A stretch of 64,000 bases of DNA from Tetragonia tetragonoides (GCA_038025085.1 CM076144.1:36614501-36678500); one strand, 5' to 3'; shown: positions 32,726-43,600, counted from the first letter of the stretch. Translations and numbers: made by a program. Notes: a model not told the origin generated them from the letters alone.

Positions 32726-33945
32726 ATGGCAAATTGGTGTGAGATTCCAAGAGACATTGCACAAGAGATTGCTGGATATTTGGAGTTTAATGAAGATTGT
32801 GAAAGTTTAGCCAGGTTTGTTCTCGGTGGAGATTAGCATGGAAGGAATCATGCAATTCCTACAAGACCAAGACCCGGCAGCCTCCTTGGCTCATGCTCGC
32901 TGATGTGCCACAATGTCCATACCGCCGATATTACAGCCTTGTCAATGGTATGATCCGCAAAATCAATCTCCCTCCTGGCGTAGTTGCCGACCAGGATGAT
33001 GACCCAATCCGCAGGTACTTCTCCTCGCGTAGCTGGGTCATCTCGGTCACCCAATCAATGAACCGAAAGATTACTCTTTTCAGTCCCTTTTCGGGGAAGG
33101 TCATTAAGCTGCCTACTACTCTATTCAATTATACTATGATACTCCTGATCCTGTTGATCTTGTTAAGGTGCAAGTACTGTTTATAACCAAATTTATCCTG
33201 TCAAAGAACCCATCCAATAATCCCGATGACGATGATGATTTGGAGGTTGCCTTCATAGTGGAAGGCAACCAGGAGATTGCCTTTTGGAGATATGGACAAG
33301 AACAATGGACGACCAAGACCTTAGAATTCAAGCTCGGTTGGATTTTTGACGTGTGTTTCTTCCGAGGTGAATTCTACGCCATCACTAATTACAAATTAGT
33401 GCAACTTATTGCCATGGGAAGTAATAAATATAATCGTCCGCTAAGGATAGTGGACATCTTAACTGAGAAACTTCTTGGACGTGATCCTCCTGATTGCACA
33501 ACGCCGACGGTTTATCTACTGGAATGGGTGCGGGAAGGCGGGTTGACAACGTTGTTTGTGGTCTGGAGGTACGTAATTAAGGATCGTGGTAGTAAAGAAT
33601 ATAAGACCATTCGGTTTGAAGTATTTGAGTTCAATGTTGACACTGGAGAGTGCAAACAAATAAAGAGCTTGGGGAATAAGGCTATCTTCGTGGGCTACAA
33701 CTCTACCTTCTCTGTAGTGGCATCTCATGATGATGAACGTGGCTGTAAACCCAATTGCATCTATTTTACCGATGATACTTGCGAATTTTATTACCCCGAT
33801 AATAAAGCGGGAAGAGACATGGGCGTCTATAGTTGGCGGAAGACAAAGTTATTGAGCCACATCCTTATCAAGGTCCTTCACGATTTTGTCAAATCACCCC
33901 GCCTATCTGGGTTGAAAACAATGCCCTGTTTCTTAGTTGAATCGT
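32726..33945 (+). pseudogene. F-box/DUF295 (KIB-type) copy 2, disabled
   Basis: The ATG at 32726 starts MANWCEIPRDIAQEIAGYLEF. Loss of one T near 32803 (GAAAGTTTAGCC against GAAAGTTTTAGCC in copy 6) shifts the frame inside the F-box. A second break lies near 33125. The frame 33168-33830 covers the propeller: FILSKNPSNNPDDDDD, IAFWRYGQEQWTTKTLEF, VCFFRGEFYAIT, VYLLEWVREGGLTTL, KPNCIYFTDD. A third frameshift (one T lost in GTCTATAGTTGG) near 33832 removes the C-terminal PPIWVE motif. Closest relative is copy 4. Confidence 0.88.
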
Positions 33946-33965
33946 GCCTAATTGTTACTCAATAA

Positions 33966-34660
33966 CCCTCTTCTTTGGGTTGTGGACACTGGACAACGGG
34001 AAAATCATTCCTATTCAAGGAATAGAAAGCACGTTGCTAGTTTCAAATCTGAATGTAGCATGAGCACTTGTCTTTTTCCTTTTTTTTTTTTTTTGGTAAT
34101 CTATAATCAAGGAGACCGTAATCTCTCAGAAAATAGATAGTTTTCAATCATCATTGCCCAGCAATTGTCTCTTTACTGATTCACATTGTTCTATGGTTTT
34201 TAATGACTTGATGAATTAAACACATACAGATATATGCATTATGCATAAATACACAGTATTTCTGTTGATTTTGGTCAAGCTTGTCATTGTTTCTGGTCTG
34301 ATATTACTGCTAATATGTGATGAAAATGATAGCTACAACTGACTGTAGGTAAAAGGTTGAAAATCCCCAGCAACTGTATCCAAAGTACCCAAATAACCCC
34401 TTATTTTTGTAATTTGTTTTGGAAATATTCCAAAGGACTAAAATACCCCCTGAATGATTAACATGATCAGCCTAGTCAAAGTAGTCAAACCCAAGTCTTT
34501 TAATTAGACTATTGGAATTAGAGACAAACATTGTCTCAGGATTATGTCTTTTTAAGGAATAAAAGTTCACTACTAGCTAGCTTGGGGTGTTTTAGCCCCT
34601 TTGATGTCCCAACAGAGAATCTTCATTTAATAACATAAAATGGGAAGAAGTTTTCAGACA
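33966..34660. other. KIB copy 2 3' flank and repeated promoter-like segment
   Basis: 33966-34380 resembles the 3' flank of KIB copy 5 (46650-47040), so the duplication unit extends about 400 bp past the coding end. The stretch 34499-34665 recurs at 56399-56526 (shared AACATAAAATGGGAAGAAG). No separate gene. Confidence 0.5.
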
Positions 34661-34661
34661 A

Positions 34662-35262
34662 GTATAGAGGATCTTATGCAGCAAAGGCACAAGCAAAATT
34701 CAGACAACATAAGATCACTTCTTCTTCTCCTGGGACCGAGGCTGCTGCTGATTCTTCTGCTGCCTTAGCATCGATTGAGTTCAAAAGTGTCAATTCCAGC
34801 TATTCTGCAAGGCTCCTTAGCAAAAGCAAAATCAGTGACAAAAATCTTCATGTGAAGTACTGCCTACTTACATACAGTGCACTATTCAACTAATTTTTGA
34901 TGTTTTGTTGGTTTCAGATCTTTGACTTTGCAGATAAGTATAGAGGATTTTATGCAGCCTCTTGCCCCTTTTATTGCTCTTCCTCTGGTTATCAGGTAAA
35001 TTATAGACTAATACCTTACAAACAATTGAGACTAGACCAACTTATTGTCGTCAATCCTGATCATATAAAATTATCGATTTTTGTTTTTTATTGTCCGGGT
35101 GAAGGATGAACTACTCTGGGCTGCTGCCTGGTTGTTCAAGGCTAGTGGATCCAACAAGTACTTGAGATACATTTTCAACAATCGAGGATGGAGCCAGGCA
35201 GTCTCAGAATTCAGTAGGCACAACAAGTATACCGGGGGTTCAAGTTTTGCTTGCAAAGGTAC
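34662..35262 (+). pseudogene. GH9 endoglucanase exon fragments, copy 1
   Basis: Three segments match adjacent parts of plant glycoside hydrolase family 9 (cellulase): GTEAAADSSAALASIEFKSV...SSYSARLLSKSK (34728-34845); IFDFADKYRGFYAASCPFYC...GYQ (34918-34996) followed by GTAAAT; and DELLWAAAWLFKAS...KYLRYI...WSQAVSEFS...NKYTGG (35105-35258). Family knowledge places these in the middle of the catalytic domain of a cell-wall or secreted beta-1,4-glucanase. An extra DKYRGSYAA lies in frame upstream of the first segment (34665-34695), a misplaced duplicate. The N-terminal catalytic region and the C-terminal active-site motifs are absent. Confidence 0.75.
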
Positions 35263-35654
35263 AACTTACATGGTTCAAACACAAACTATCAACTTTGTTT
35301 CCTACTGTTTGGTCATTTTTCTGTGAGAAAGAGTAATATTATTTATGAAGAAATGTATTTCATCAGGAACTCTTAGCAGGAAAGAAGAATCTAAATGATT
35401 ATAAAAGTAAAGCAGCCTCTTTTGTATGCTCCATTATGCCAGGAAGTAGTTCTGTTCAGATTCACACAACACCTGCTGATACTGAATAATGTTCGAACTC
35501 TAGGCTCTCGAAGGCTAATGACACCATAGATTCACCAAGATAATGTCAGAAAAAGTAATGACACCATAGTTGTAGATGTTTTTAAGTACTAACAGTGAAT
35601 CTTTGGGTGCAAAACTGCATATGCCACGAAGGTAAGGATACCCCAGAAACAGTT

Positions 35655-35950
35655 TAGAAAATCACTTCTTCTTGCCCTGGGACTGAGGCTGCTGCTGATT
35701 CTCCTACTGCCTTATCAGTTGCTTCTACTGCGCTCAAAAGTGTCAACTCCAGCTATTCTGCAATGCTCATTAGCAAAGCAAAATCAGTGAGAAATATCTC
35801 TACTGCCTACTTACATACAGTAGACTATTCAACTAAGTTTGATGTTTTGTTGGTTTCAGCTCATTGACTTTGCAGTTGCAGACAAGTATAGAGGATCTTA
35901 TGCCGCCTCTTGCCCCTTTTATTGCTCTTCCTCTGTTCATCCAGTAAATT
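35655..35950 (+). pseudogene. GH9 endoglucanase exon fragments, copy 2
   Basis: A second, more degraded copy of the first two exons above. It has a TVALKSVNSSYSAMLISKA-like segment (about 35690-35785) and FAVADKYRGSYAASCPFYC (about 35867-35935). The third exon is missing, because KIB copy 3 upstream sequence begins soon after. Confidence 0.7.
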
Positions 35951-36207
35951 AAAGACTAACACCTTACAAACAATTGGGATATCCAAGGGATTAGACCGAC
36001 TTATCCTTGATCCTGATCATAATGACAAATAGGTTTCCTAAAATATACTTATGAAGTTTAGATTTTAGAAAAAAGATAAAAAGCAGCTTTCCTAAAATTT
36101 ATTAAGTTTAAAAATAAAAAAAATTAAAAAAAAGTAGTAGGTTTCCTATTCTGAATAGGAATGTTAGCTATATCTCTGTTTCCAATTCTGAATAGTAATG
36201 TTAGCGA

Positions 36208-36214
36208 TATAAAA
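36208..36214 (+). promoter_or_regulatory. TATA box of KIB copy 3
   Basis: TATAAAA in GATATAAAACCC, 87 bp before the ATG, in the same conserved context as copy 1. Confidence 0.55.
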
Positions 36215-36294
36215 CCCATGCCATGCCGCTGGTACAAGTTGTCACCAATATCTCTGTTTTGTGTCACAAAGTCCTTTGGGTTACGTAGGCCAGA

Positions 36295-37551
36295 ATGGCA
36301 ACTTGGGGTGAGATTCCAAGAGATCTTGCAGGAGAGATTGTTGGACGTTTAGAATTCTATGAAGATTGTGAAATATTTAGTCAGGTGTGTTCCCGGTGGA
36401 GATTAGCATGGAAGGAAACTCGCAATTCATACAAGATCAAGAGTACGCAGCCTCCTTTGCTCATGCTCGCTGATGATCCCGGAAGTCCATACCGCAGATA
36501 TTACAGCCTTGTGAACCGCATGACCTGCAAAATCGATCTCCCTCCTGCTGTCCTTAGGAATGAAGATAACGACGACCATGACAACGAATTCAAAGACATC
36601 AACGACTACAACGGGATGTACTTCTCGTCGCGTGGCTGGCTCATCTCGGTGATTCAATGCAACCGAAAGATTACCCTTTTCAACCCCTTTTCTGGCAAGG
36701 TTATCAAGCTGCCCACTGTTCCGAATGATCTATTTAATCTAGCTATTAATCTAGTGTTTCGAAGATTCTTCTTATCAAAGAGCCCATCCAGTGATTCTAA
36801 TGATGATGATGATCTAGTGGCTTGCATGATATGTGAGGCCAACTGTAGGCTATTCTTTTGGAGATACGGGGAGGAAAGATGGACGAAGCCCAAATTTGAT
36901 GAGAATTTTTTCTCCGAAGACGTGTGTTTTTTCCGAGGAGAATGCTACCATATCAATTATCGTAAGCAAGTTTTTGCCTTTGGGAAGAAATAAATATGAC
37001 CATCCGCCAAGGATGCTAGCCGACTGGACGGAGATAGTCCCTATACCTAATGAAATGGGGACGAATTACTTGTCGCTTTATCTACTGGAATGGGGACTGA
37101 GGACGTTGCTGATAATTTTCAGGGGAATCTCTTATCATGATGATGTGGAAGATGGGACCTGGTGGTTTCGGGCATATGATAATCCGGATACTTGGGGTGT
37201 GGAATATGGGACCCGGTGGTTTAGGGTATGTGAGTTTAATGTAGACACTCGAGAGTGCAAACAGATAAACAACTTGGGGAATAAGGCTGTCTTCGTAGGC
37301 CGCAATTCTACCTCTCTGTAGTGGTCTCCGACGATGAACGTGGTTGTAAACCCAATTGCATCTATTTTACCGACGATATTGACAAATGTTATGGTCCCTT
37401 ACCAGGGGGAAGGGACATGGGCGTCTATAATTTGGAGCAAGACAAAGTTATCGATGATGATCCATCTCTTTATCAAGGTCCTTCAAGCCTATGTCCAATT
37501 ACCCCACCTATTTGGGTTCAAAGCAATAATGCCCTTGCTTATCTTGTCTAA
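36295..37551 (+). pseudogene. F-box/DUF295 (KIB-type) copy 3, two frameshifts
   Basis: The ATG at 36295 starts MATWGEIPRDLAGEIVGRLE. The F-box (residues about 4-40) and propeller blades (YYSLVNRMTCKIDLPP, RKITLFNPFSGKVIKLPT, WRYGEERWTKPKF, VCFFRGECY) are open to 36993. One extra T in GCCTTTGGG near 36984 shifts the frame. Coding continues in the next frame with YLLEWGLRTLLIIF and FNVDTRECKQINNLGNKAVFVG. Loss of one T near 37312 (ACCTCTCTG against ACCTTCTCTG) returns it to the original frame, with KPNCIYFTDD and YQGPSSLCPITPPIWVQ to 37551. It includes an in-place duplication of a TRWFRV-like unit (WWFRAYDNPDTWGVEYGTRWF). Closest to copy 1. Confidence 0.88.
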
Positions 37552-38335
37552 TTGTTGCTCCAGAAATCGTTTTCTGATCTTTAGGTTGTAGACAATCATT
37601 CCTATTCAAGGAATTCAAATAACTAGTCTCATATTGTTGTATAATCTGGATGTAGAATGAGCAATTTTCTCTTTTAGTGATTGACAGTGTTCTACTCGCA
37701 CGGACATTAACCTAGTATTGTTATAACAACTTTTGGAGATATTTGCTGCACTTACAACTGCTGGTATAGCAACCCTTAATGTAACATTACATTGCAATTT
37801 ATAAATTTAGGCACAAAGCAAAGAAGGCAAGGGCAAATTTAATTTTAACATAGCAAACCGTTGTGGTTCTCTGGTGGCAATTGTAGGGTGGGTTTTTGTT
37901 TCTAGCATTATCAAAAACAATTAAAAGGACTTCACGATTTCTAGGATTCACTCACTTGTAATTTGGAGTGTGATAAGGTAATATTGGGAATTTTTTAATC
38001 TTTGTAAGCTATCTTTGCAAGGGAAATTTGTGACATAAAAGATTGTTAGGAATCTAGGATGTCATTTGAGTTAGGTCATATTTTTTTCAATGGAGTAGTG
38101 CAGGATGGTGATGAACGGAATGGAACAGCGCGAATAGTGATACGAAATGTGAGACAAAATGAAGTAAAGAATGCGGAACGGATGAATATATCATGGAGAC
38201 GACGAAAATAACATGGCTTTAGAGCTGGTAAAACCGAACCCGACCTAAGATAAACAACCCGAATCGTCAGATATCCGACCCGCAACAAATAAATTATCAG
38301 TATTCGGAACCGACCCGACCCAGTAAAGTTTTAAC
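37552..38335. other. KIB copy 3 flank and intergenic DNA
   Basis: The first 60 bp keep the conserved post-stop sequence (CAATCATTCCTATTCAAGGA). Near 38235-38330 a degenerate run of ACCCGACC/GACCCGAC units appears. No gene is seen. Confidence 0.4.
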
Positions 38336-38382
38336 AACCGGGAGCCCCACAACTTGCTAGAACTAGAAAACAGCTTTCCTTT
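38336..38382 (+). promoter_or_regulatory. Relic of a KIB promoter
   Basis: GGGAGCCCCACAACTTGCTA and GAAAACAGCTTTCC match the segment upstream of KIB copies 1, 3, 5 and 6. No KIB coding region follows, so it marks a lost or displaced copy. Confidence 0.45.
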
Positions 38383-38567
38383 ACTTATAGAGAAGGTAAT
38401 CGAGTCGCTTATGAGCTTGCACATGTGCAACCGTGTGAGGTAGGTAGTAGATTTTGGGTTGGCTCTTTTCCACCCAATGTTGACTGTTTGTTGGAGTTTG
38501 ATCGTTCCAAATTAATGGAAGTTTAGTATCACTGTTGCGATATTAATTTCAAAAAAAAAAAAAAAAC
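38383..38567 (+). mobile_element. 5'-truncated LINE 3' end with 12-bp target duplication
   Basis: The frame from 38389 reads REGNRVAYELAHVQPCEVGS, then FWVGSFPPNVDCLLEFD to a TAG near 38527. This is the C-terminal tail of a plant LINE RNase H. A short 3' UTR and 15-16 A residues (about 38551-38566) follow. CAGCTTTCCTTT flanks it at 38371-38382 and 38568-38579. The target was the KIB promoter relic. Confidence 0.8.
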
Positions 38568-38637
38568 CAGCTTTCCTTTTTCATTTTTTTTTTAAATTTT
38601 TTTATCACAGCTTTGCAATTTCCTTGCAATTCAGAAT

Positions 38638-39736
38638 GGAAAATTTGATAATAATAATCTGAAGTTTCATCATTCAAACAATAATAATTTCAAGTTGGGA
38701 AATTTATGTCATTAATCCGAAGTTCACACTCATCCTACAATATTAATCCACGAGTGACGGTGTTAAAATTCCGTCAATAATTTGGTGAGGTGGAAGTAAT
38801 TAGATTTAAAAAAAATTGTTATTCAAATTTCATTCCCTCTCTCCTCTAATTCTTTCAAGTGGGCATTTCTCTTTCCTTCATCTTCTCCAGCCATCCTTCT
38901 TTCACTTTCCACCATTGCCACAACTAAAGGCCAAGCTTTTCTCTATTGGTTTTGCTTCTTCTTTTTCCACAATATTAAACAACCAGTATGAAGAATCAAA
39001 AAACCCCAAAGTAAAAATTGGAGCAAGCAACTTTCAATTCCCAAATTAATGTTAATGTTGAACTAAAATTAATACAATTCATTGCAACCAATTAAGATTG
39101 CGAGTAGGGTTTCGTGACGGAGGTGGGTTTTGGTGGTGGGGGTTTTCTGGGCGGGGAGCTGGTGGGGGTGTGGTGGCTCGTGGTGGTGTGCTGGCGGGCG
39201 GAGGAGGGTCGCTGTGAAGGAGGTGGGAGAGATGGTGCGTGGGTTGAAGTGTGTGCTGGTGGGATTGTTTATCTTCAACCCACACATTTGAAGCCTTTCG
39301 AAAACTCATCATCCTCACCATTAAAATTCCGAGAAATCCTCCACTTCTACAACTAAAATCAAAACAATATGAGAAATATGATAGAAAAAAAACTACAATT
39401 TCATCCGAATCTCTAAAATTTACACTGTATTTTCAGAACTTCAAAAATTTCAGAATCTCTAAGTTAAAAGAGAGAGAAAAACGAGGAGAGAATCAGATAG
39501 AATGTTTTCTCATTTCTGTCCAATAGTTGATTTATTACTAAATTAAATTATTAATCACAATTAATAACGATAATTATGTCCCATAAACAACAAAACTAAC
39601 GGTAGGCTAACGGAGTTAGTTGTTGGACCATTATTATGGAACAAGTGTCAACATTAAATTAATGACATAGATTTTCCATCTTAGAATTATTATTGTTTGA
39701 ATGATGAAATTTTGGATTATTTTTATCAAATTTTCC
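38638..39736. mobile_element. Mutator-like non-autonomous element carrying GC-rich insert
   Basis: Inverted ends of about 130 bp start GGAAAATTTGATAA and share TTCATCATTCAAACAATAAT. Flanks ATTCAGAAT (38629-38637) and ATTCAGTAG (39737-39745) are a 9-bp target duplication with two mismatches. The interior contains a GC-rich, G-on-plus-strand block (39115-39285), very unlike the AT-rich surroundings, open on both strands. No transposase. Confidence 0.7.
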
Positions 39737-40679
39737 ATTCAGTAGGACTCAACTTTTCTTTTCTGAATTGGACTAGTCTTTATGTTTGAGCCCAGTCCAT
39801 GAAACCAACCCGTAAATCATTGGGCCTACTTGAAATATGGCATGGGTCGGTCACCTTGAAGGCCCATATACCAAATGGGTCTTATACTGACTTCTGCAGA
39901 GTTCAGCGGTAGTAAGCTTTGATTTCGAATACGGGTCAGAGTTGCACACTCTCTCTCCTCTCTCTCCTCTCTCTCCAGACTCCCTCCCGGTCAGTGAGGG
40001 TCGGCCGTCCACCTCTCGGTGTTCTGATTGCCGGAGGTTCCTGTCTCCGGCAATTGAGGTCGTCTAGTCACTGTCTCCACGGTTTACTCAGGTTAGGGTT
40101 TTGCTCCTTTAATTCCCCCTAATTCAATTGATGAATTTTGTTGCTTAAATTGTGAATTTTGCTGCTGTTAACTGTTTGGCTTGTGATTATAACTTGATAC
40201 ATTTATTCATGTGATTCAAACTTTACCTATCACATTTATGCTTAGCATGTACCTACTTTGTTGCTATTGGATTTGGATGTAATTAGAATTTGAAATTGCT
40301 GCTTAATCGCCCTTTTCAATGAAATGTTTAACTTTTTGGCATTTAGATTCATGACTTGTATTGCTATCATTATTTTTTGTTGGATAGCTATAACTTGTAA
40401 GTACTTGTGAATGTTGATGGAATGATGGTTGAATTTCTGGATATTGAATGGTGGGTTGTGGACATTGGAAATCTTGAATGCCAATATGGTGTTGTACATG
40501 GAGCTGGTTTGTTTAAGTATGGCTAGTCCAAAAGAGCAGTCTAAAAATCAAATTAAAATTTAAAACTCATAAGCTGCTAGAGCCTACATGAAGCTGTATG
40601 CCCAGAGCTCTAAATTTTGGGAATTATTTTGCATCTTTTTGTTAAATTACGCAACACTTTCTCTCTTCACTCTCCATCC

Positions 40680-40868
40680 ATGGATACCGCCAATTCCTCC
40701 TCAAGTGAGAACAACCCAAGCAAATGGGGCCATCTTCCAAGAGACGAACTCCTCTGCATCATCCAATACCTGGACAACAAGACTGACCTTTCGTGTCTCC
40801 GAGGTGTTTGCTCAGCTTGGAGATCCGTATTCAGTTTGAATATGGGTGCCAGACCAGGCCGTAGTTGA
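40680..40868 (+). pseudogene. Truncated F-box ORF, 62 aa (block A)
   Basis: MDTANSSSSENNPSKWGHLP opens an F-box: HLPRDELLCIIQYLD...DLSCLRGVCSAWRSVF (residues about 17-52). The SKWxxLP...LxxVCSxWRS pattern is the N-terminus of F-box/DUF295 proteins, different from the KIB copies of this array. The frame stops at 40866-40868 soon after the F-box and no propeller follows, so it is a remnant. The leader exon (39906-40090), with splice donor at CTCAG|GTTAGGG, probably belonged to it. Confidence 0.65.
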
Positions 40869-41261
40869 GTCTGGACTGGGCCATAAAACTAGGTAGATCA
40901 GTTAGATGATAAATTTGGACCAATTTGATAAGGCCTTAAAGAACCATCCAACTGGGCCATAAATCGTAAAATGTGCATCATTGGACAGTAAAGACATGCA
41001 TTTGGTCAATTTTTAAACCACATAAACCACCAGAAATCCTCACCTTACTGAGAGATACAGAATCAGAGAAATGAGTACACACTCTTGAACCCAAGAAATC
41101 AATCTTCATTATTGTCCTGACCCCAGTTTCCAGCGAAGAGCTTCCTCTATTTGTTCCAAGGCATGAAGGTGGGCTTGACACTTAAGAGATATTGAGTTGG
41201 AATCAAGCGTGCATGTTGAAGAGGTTATAACTCTTAGCTGCAAAGAAAAACAGCTTATTAT

Positions 41262-41582
41262 TTGAAGAATAATAGTCTGTGGCAGGTGGAGAGTAAACCA
41301 CGGGACTCTTGGTTGTGGAAGTGTCTCCTACAAATTAGAGATGGTTTAATCGAGGTTTGTGGCTCTAGAGATGCAGAGGAAAATCTATTGGCATCCTTTT
41401 GTATTGCCAAGGCTTATGAGTTTGTAAGGACTAAGGAGAGGTGCGTCACATGGCATAAGGTGATTTCAGACCCGGGCTGCACCGGAACACAGGATAATAA
41501 TCTGGTTTGCAGCACTCAAAAACTGGAAAATACTGCTCTAACCTCTAATTATCAAAGTTGGTGCTCAAAACTTATAGATTGA
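41262..41582 (+). pseudogene. Probable LINE-derived coding relic (block A)
   Basis: The frame contains DSWLWKCLLQIRDGL, IAKAYEFVRTKERCVTWHKV and GCTGTQDNNLVCSTQ. The W-W-KVI spacing resembles the segment before the zf-RVT domain in plant LINE ORF2. The homologous stretch in block B (59050-59283) is similarly open. Assignment is tentative. Confidence 0.4.
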
Positions 41583-41905
41583 CGGTGCATCGATATTGTT
41601 CAGCATCGGAGTCTAAACAGAGAAGATGTATGTTAGCCAGATAACTTGCTGAGAACAGAGTTTCTTTCTTGGTGTGATGGCTAAAATTTTTGATCAGCAT
41701 TAGAGCATACAAGTCTACTGTGATTCTTTTTACTATTTTCTTCTTTCACAAATGAAGCAATGGCGTTGTTAGCCTTCTTTCTATTTTATTTTATTTTTTA
41801 GTTATTTACTAGAGCAATTATGATCGTGCTTTAGCCCGCTAAAGCTTTATAGTTTTTCACTTTTTCTCCATCTCTACTATTAACCCAGCAGAGCCTCCTT
41901 GGCTC

Positions 41906-42940
41906 ATGCTCGCTGATGTGCCCCAATGTCCATTCCGCCGATATTACAGCCTTGTCAATGGTATGATCCGCAAAATTGATCTCCCTCCTCCCGTAGTTGC
42001 CGACCAGGATGGCGACCCGAACCGGAGGTACTTCTCCTCGCGTGGCTGGCTAATCTCGGTCACCCAATCAATGAACCGAAATATTACTCTTTTCAGTCCC
42101 TTTTCGGGGAAGATGATCAAGCTGCCAACTATTCCATTAGATTATGATAATCCTGATCATCTTGTTAGGATGCAAATACTGTTTTTAAACAAATTTATCC
42201 TGTCAAAGAGCCCATCCAATAATCCCGATGACGATGATGATTTGGAGGTTGCCTTCTTACTGGAAGGCAACCAGGAGATTGCCTTTTGGAGATATGGACA
42301 AGAACAATGGAGGACCAAGACCTTAGAATTCAAGCTCGGTTGGGTTTTTGATGTGTGTTTCTTCCGAGGAGAATTCTACGCAATCACTAATCACACATTA
42401 TTGCTGCTTATTGCCATGGGAAGCAATATATATAATTGTCCGCCAAGGATAGTGGACATCTTAACTGAGAAACTCGTTGGACGTGATCCTCCTGATTGCA
42501 CAACACCGACAGTTTATCTACTGGAATGGGTGCGAGAAGGCGGGCTGACAACTTTGTTTGTGGTCTGGAGGTACGTATTTACGGGTTGTGATAGTAATGA
42601 ATATAAGACCATTCGGTTTCAAGTATTTGAGTTCAATGTTGACACTGGAGAGTGCAAACTAATAAGGAGCTTGGGTAATAAGGCTATCTTCGTGGGCTAT
42701 AACTCGACCTTCTCTGTAGTGGCATCCCACGGTGACGACCGTGGCTGTAAACCCAATTGCATCTATTTTACCGATGATAATAATGAATGTTATTACCCCG
42801 ATAAAGCGGGAAGGGACATGGGCGTCTATAGTTTGACGGAAGACAAAGTTATTCGGCCACCTCCTTATCAAGGTCCTTCGCGTTTTTGTCAAATCACCCC
42901 GCCTATTTGGGTTGAAAGCAATGTCCTGCTCTTCAGTTAA
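41906..42940 (+). CDS. F-box/DUF295 (KIB-type) copy 4: propeller only, 344 aa, F-box lost
   Basis: This is the only array copy with an unbroken propeller frame. It starts MLADVPQCPFRRYYSLVNGM and runs through RYFSSRGWLISVT, ITLFSPFSGKMIKLPT, IAFWRYGQEQWRTKTLEF, VCFFRGEFYAIT, VYLLEWVREGGLTTL, GECKLIRSLGNKAIFVG, KPNCIYFTDD and QITPPIWVESN to TAA at 42940. A deletion joined block A to codon about 55, so start codon, leader and F-box are missing. The ATG used corresponds to an internal Met of the other copies. Without an F-box it could not join an SCF ligase. It may be a pseudogene or a propeller-only protein. Confidence 0.7.
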   Translation: MLADVPQCPFRRYYSLVNGMIRKIDLPPPVVADQDGDPNRRYFSSRGWLISVTQSMNRNITLFSPFSGKMIKLPTIPLDYDNPDHLVRMQILFLNKFILSKSPSNNPDDDDDLEVAFLLEGNQEIAFWRYGQEQWRTKTLEFKLGWVFDVCFFRGEFYAITNHTLLLLIAMGSNIYNCPPRIVDILTEKLVGRDPPDCTTPTVYLLEWVREGGLTTLFVVWRYVFTGCDSNEYKTIRFQVFEFNVDTGECKLIRSLGNKAIFVGYNSTFSVVASHGDDRGCKPNCIYFTDDNNECYYPDKAGRDMGVYSLTEDKVIRPPPYQGPSRFCQITPPIWVESNVLLFS

Positions 42941-43100
42941 ATCGTGCCTAATTGTTGCTCAACAACCCCTCTTCTTTGGGTTGTGGTCCACAACTTGTAG
43001 ACAATCATTCCTATTCAAGGAATAACTCTAGTTTATTAGCACATACAATCATACCTTTTCAAGGAGTATCACTGCTTAGTTTGGTTTGATTTGTTGCACA
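42941..43100. other. KIB copy 4 3' flank
   Basis: It keeps the shared post-stop sequence of the family (CCTAATTGTTGCTCAACAAC; CAATCATTCCTATTCAAGGA). Confidence 0.45.
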
Positions 43101-43104
43101 ACTT

Positions 43105-43600
43105 GTCTTTTTTCTTTTTATTTGGTGCTGAGAGAGGGACAAGCACCAAAATTAACCAGTCCTAATAGTACATGGCCAACCCACTGCTATTACATCGTCT
43201 AACAAAACACTCCCTCTGTTTTGTACGATATAAGGCATTTTTTTACTTCGATCTTGTTTCACAATATAAGTTGGTAACAATTTAGTAGAATTTCAACCGG
43301 GAGGGGGTTATCAAAATAAACAACGTGCTCATCATGATAACAACTACAATTTGCTAGTTAATTCGCAGCGTGATTTGCTTCCTGGTAGCAATGTTCCAAT
43401 TTTACTTACTCCCAATCCAAAAAATTGATTAGAGCCCTACACTTCTGTACTATAAAATAAGTAGTCGACCCCTGTCTCACCTCATCCCCTTCCATAAGTT
43501 GTACAACTTGAGAATCTAGCTTAATGTGTAGCTTTTGTAAGCCCAGTTCCTTCGCCATCGAAAGGCCTCTAAGGAGGGCAAGAATTTCCATTCGAGTTAC
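43105..43600 (-). pseudogene. LINE RNase H relic, minus strand
   Basis: The minus frame at 43591-43406 reads MEILALLRGLSMAKELGLQK, then HIKLDSQVVQLM and KCRALINFLDWE. After a stop KLEHCYQEANHAAN and LAN follow, the RNase H end motifs of plant LINEs. Further on the minus strand is a 3' UTR-like GCTTGTCCCTCTCTCAGCAC (about 43130-43150) and an A-rich end near 43105-43125. Between them (about 43209-43310) a segment starting CTCCCTCTGTTTTGTACG looks like a MITE edge inserted in the relic. Confidence 0.65.

Larger units (their letters stand above)
39813..41886 (+). repeat. 2-kb segmental repeat, block A
   Basis: This block matches 57690-59606 nearly end to end: leader with CT-rich run, intron, F-box exon, a segment with ACTTAAGAGAT, a LINE-derived coding relic (41262-41582) and a final ACTTTTTCTCCATCTCTACT. 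Block A then passes directly into the middle of KIB copy 4, whereas block B keeps about 390 bp more before KIB copy 6. Confidence 0.85.

Noticed and set aside
39114..39356. Gly/Trp-rich plus-strand and Pro/His-rich minus-strand proteins
   Set aside because: Both come from one GC-rich, low-complexity insert in a Mutator-like element; no family is recognised in either frame.
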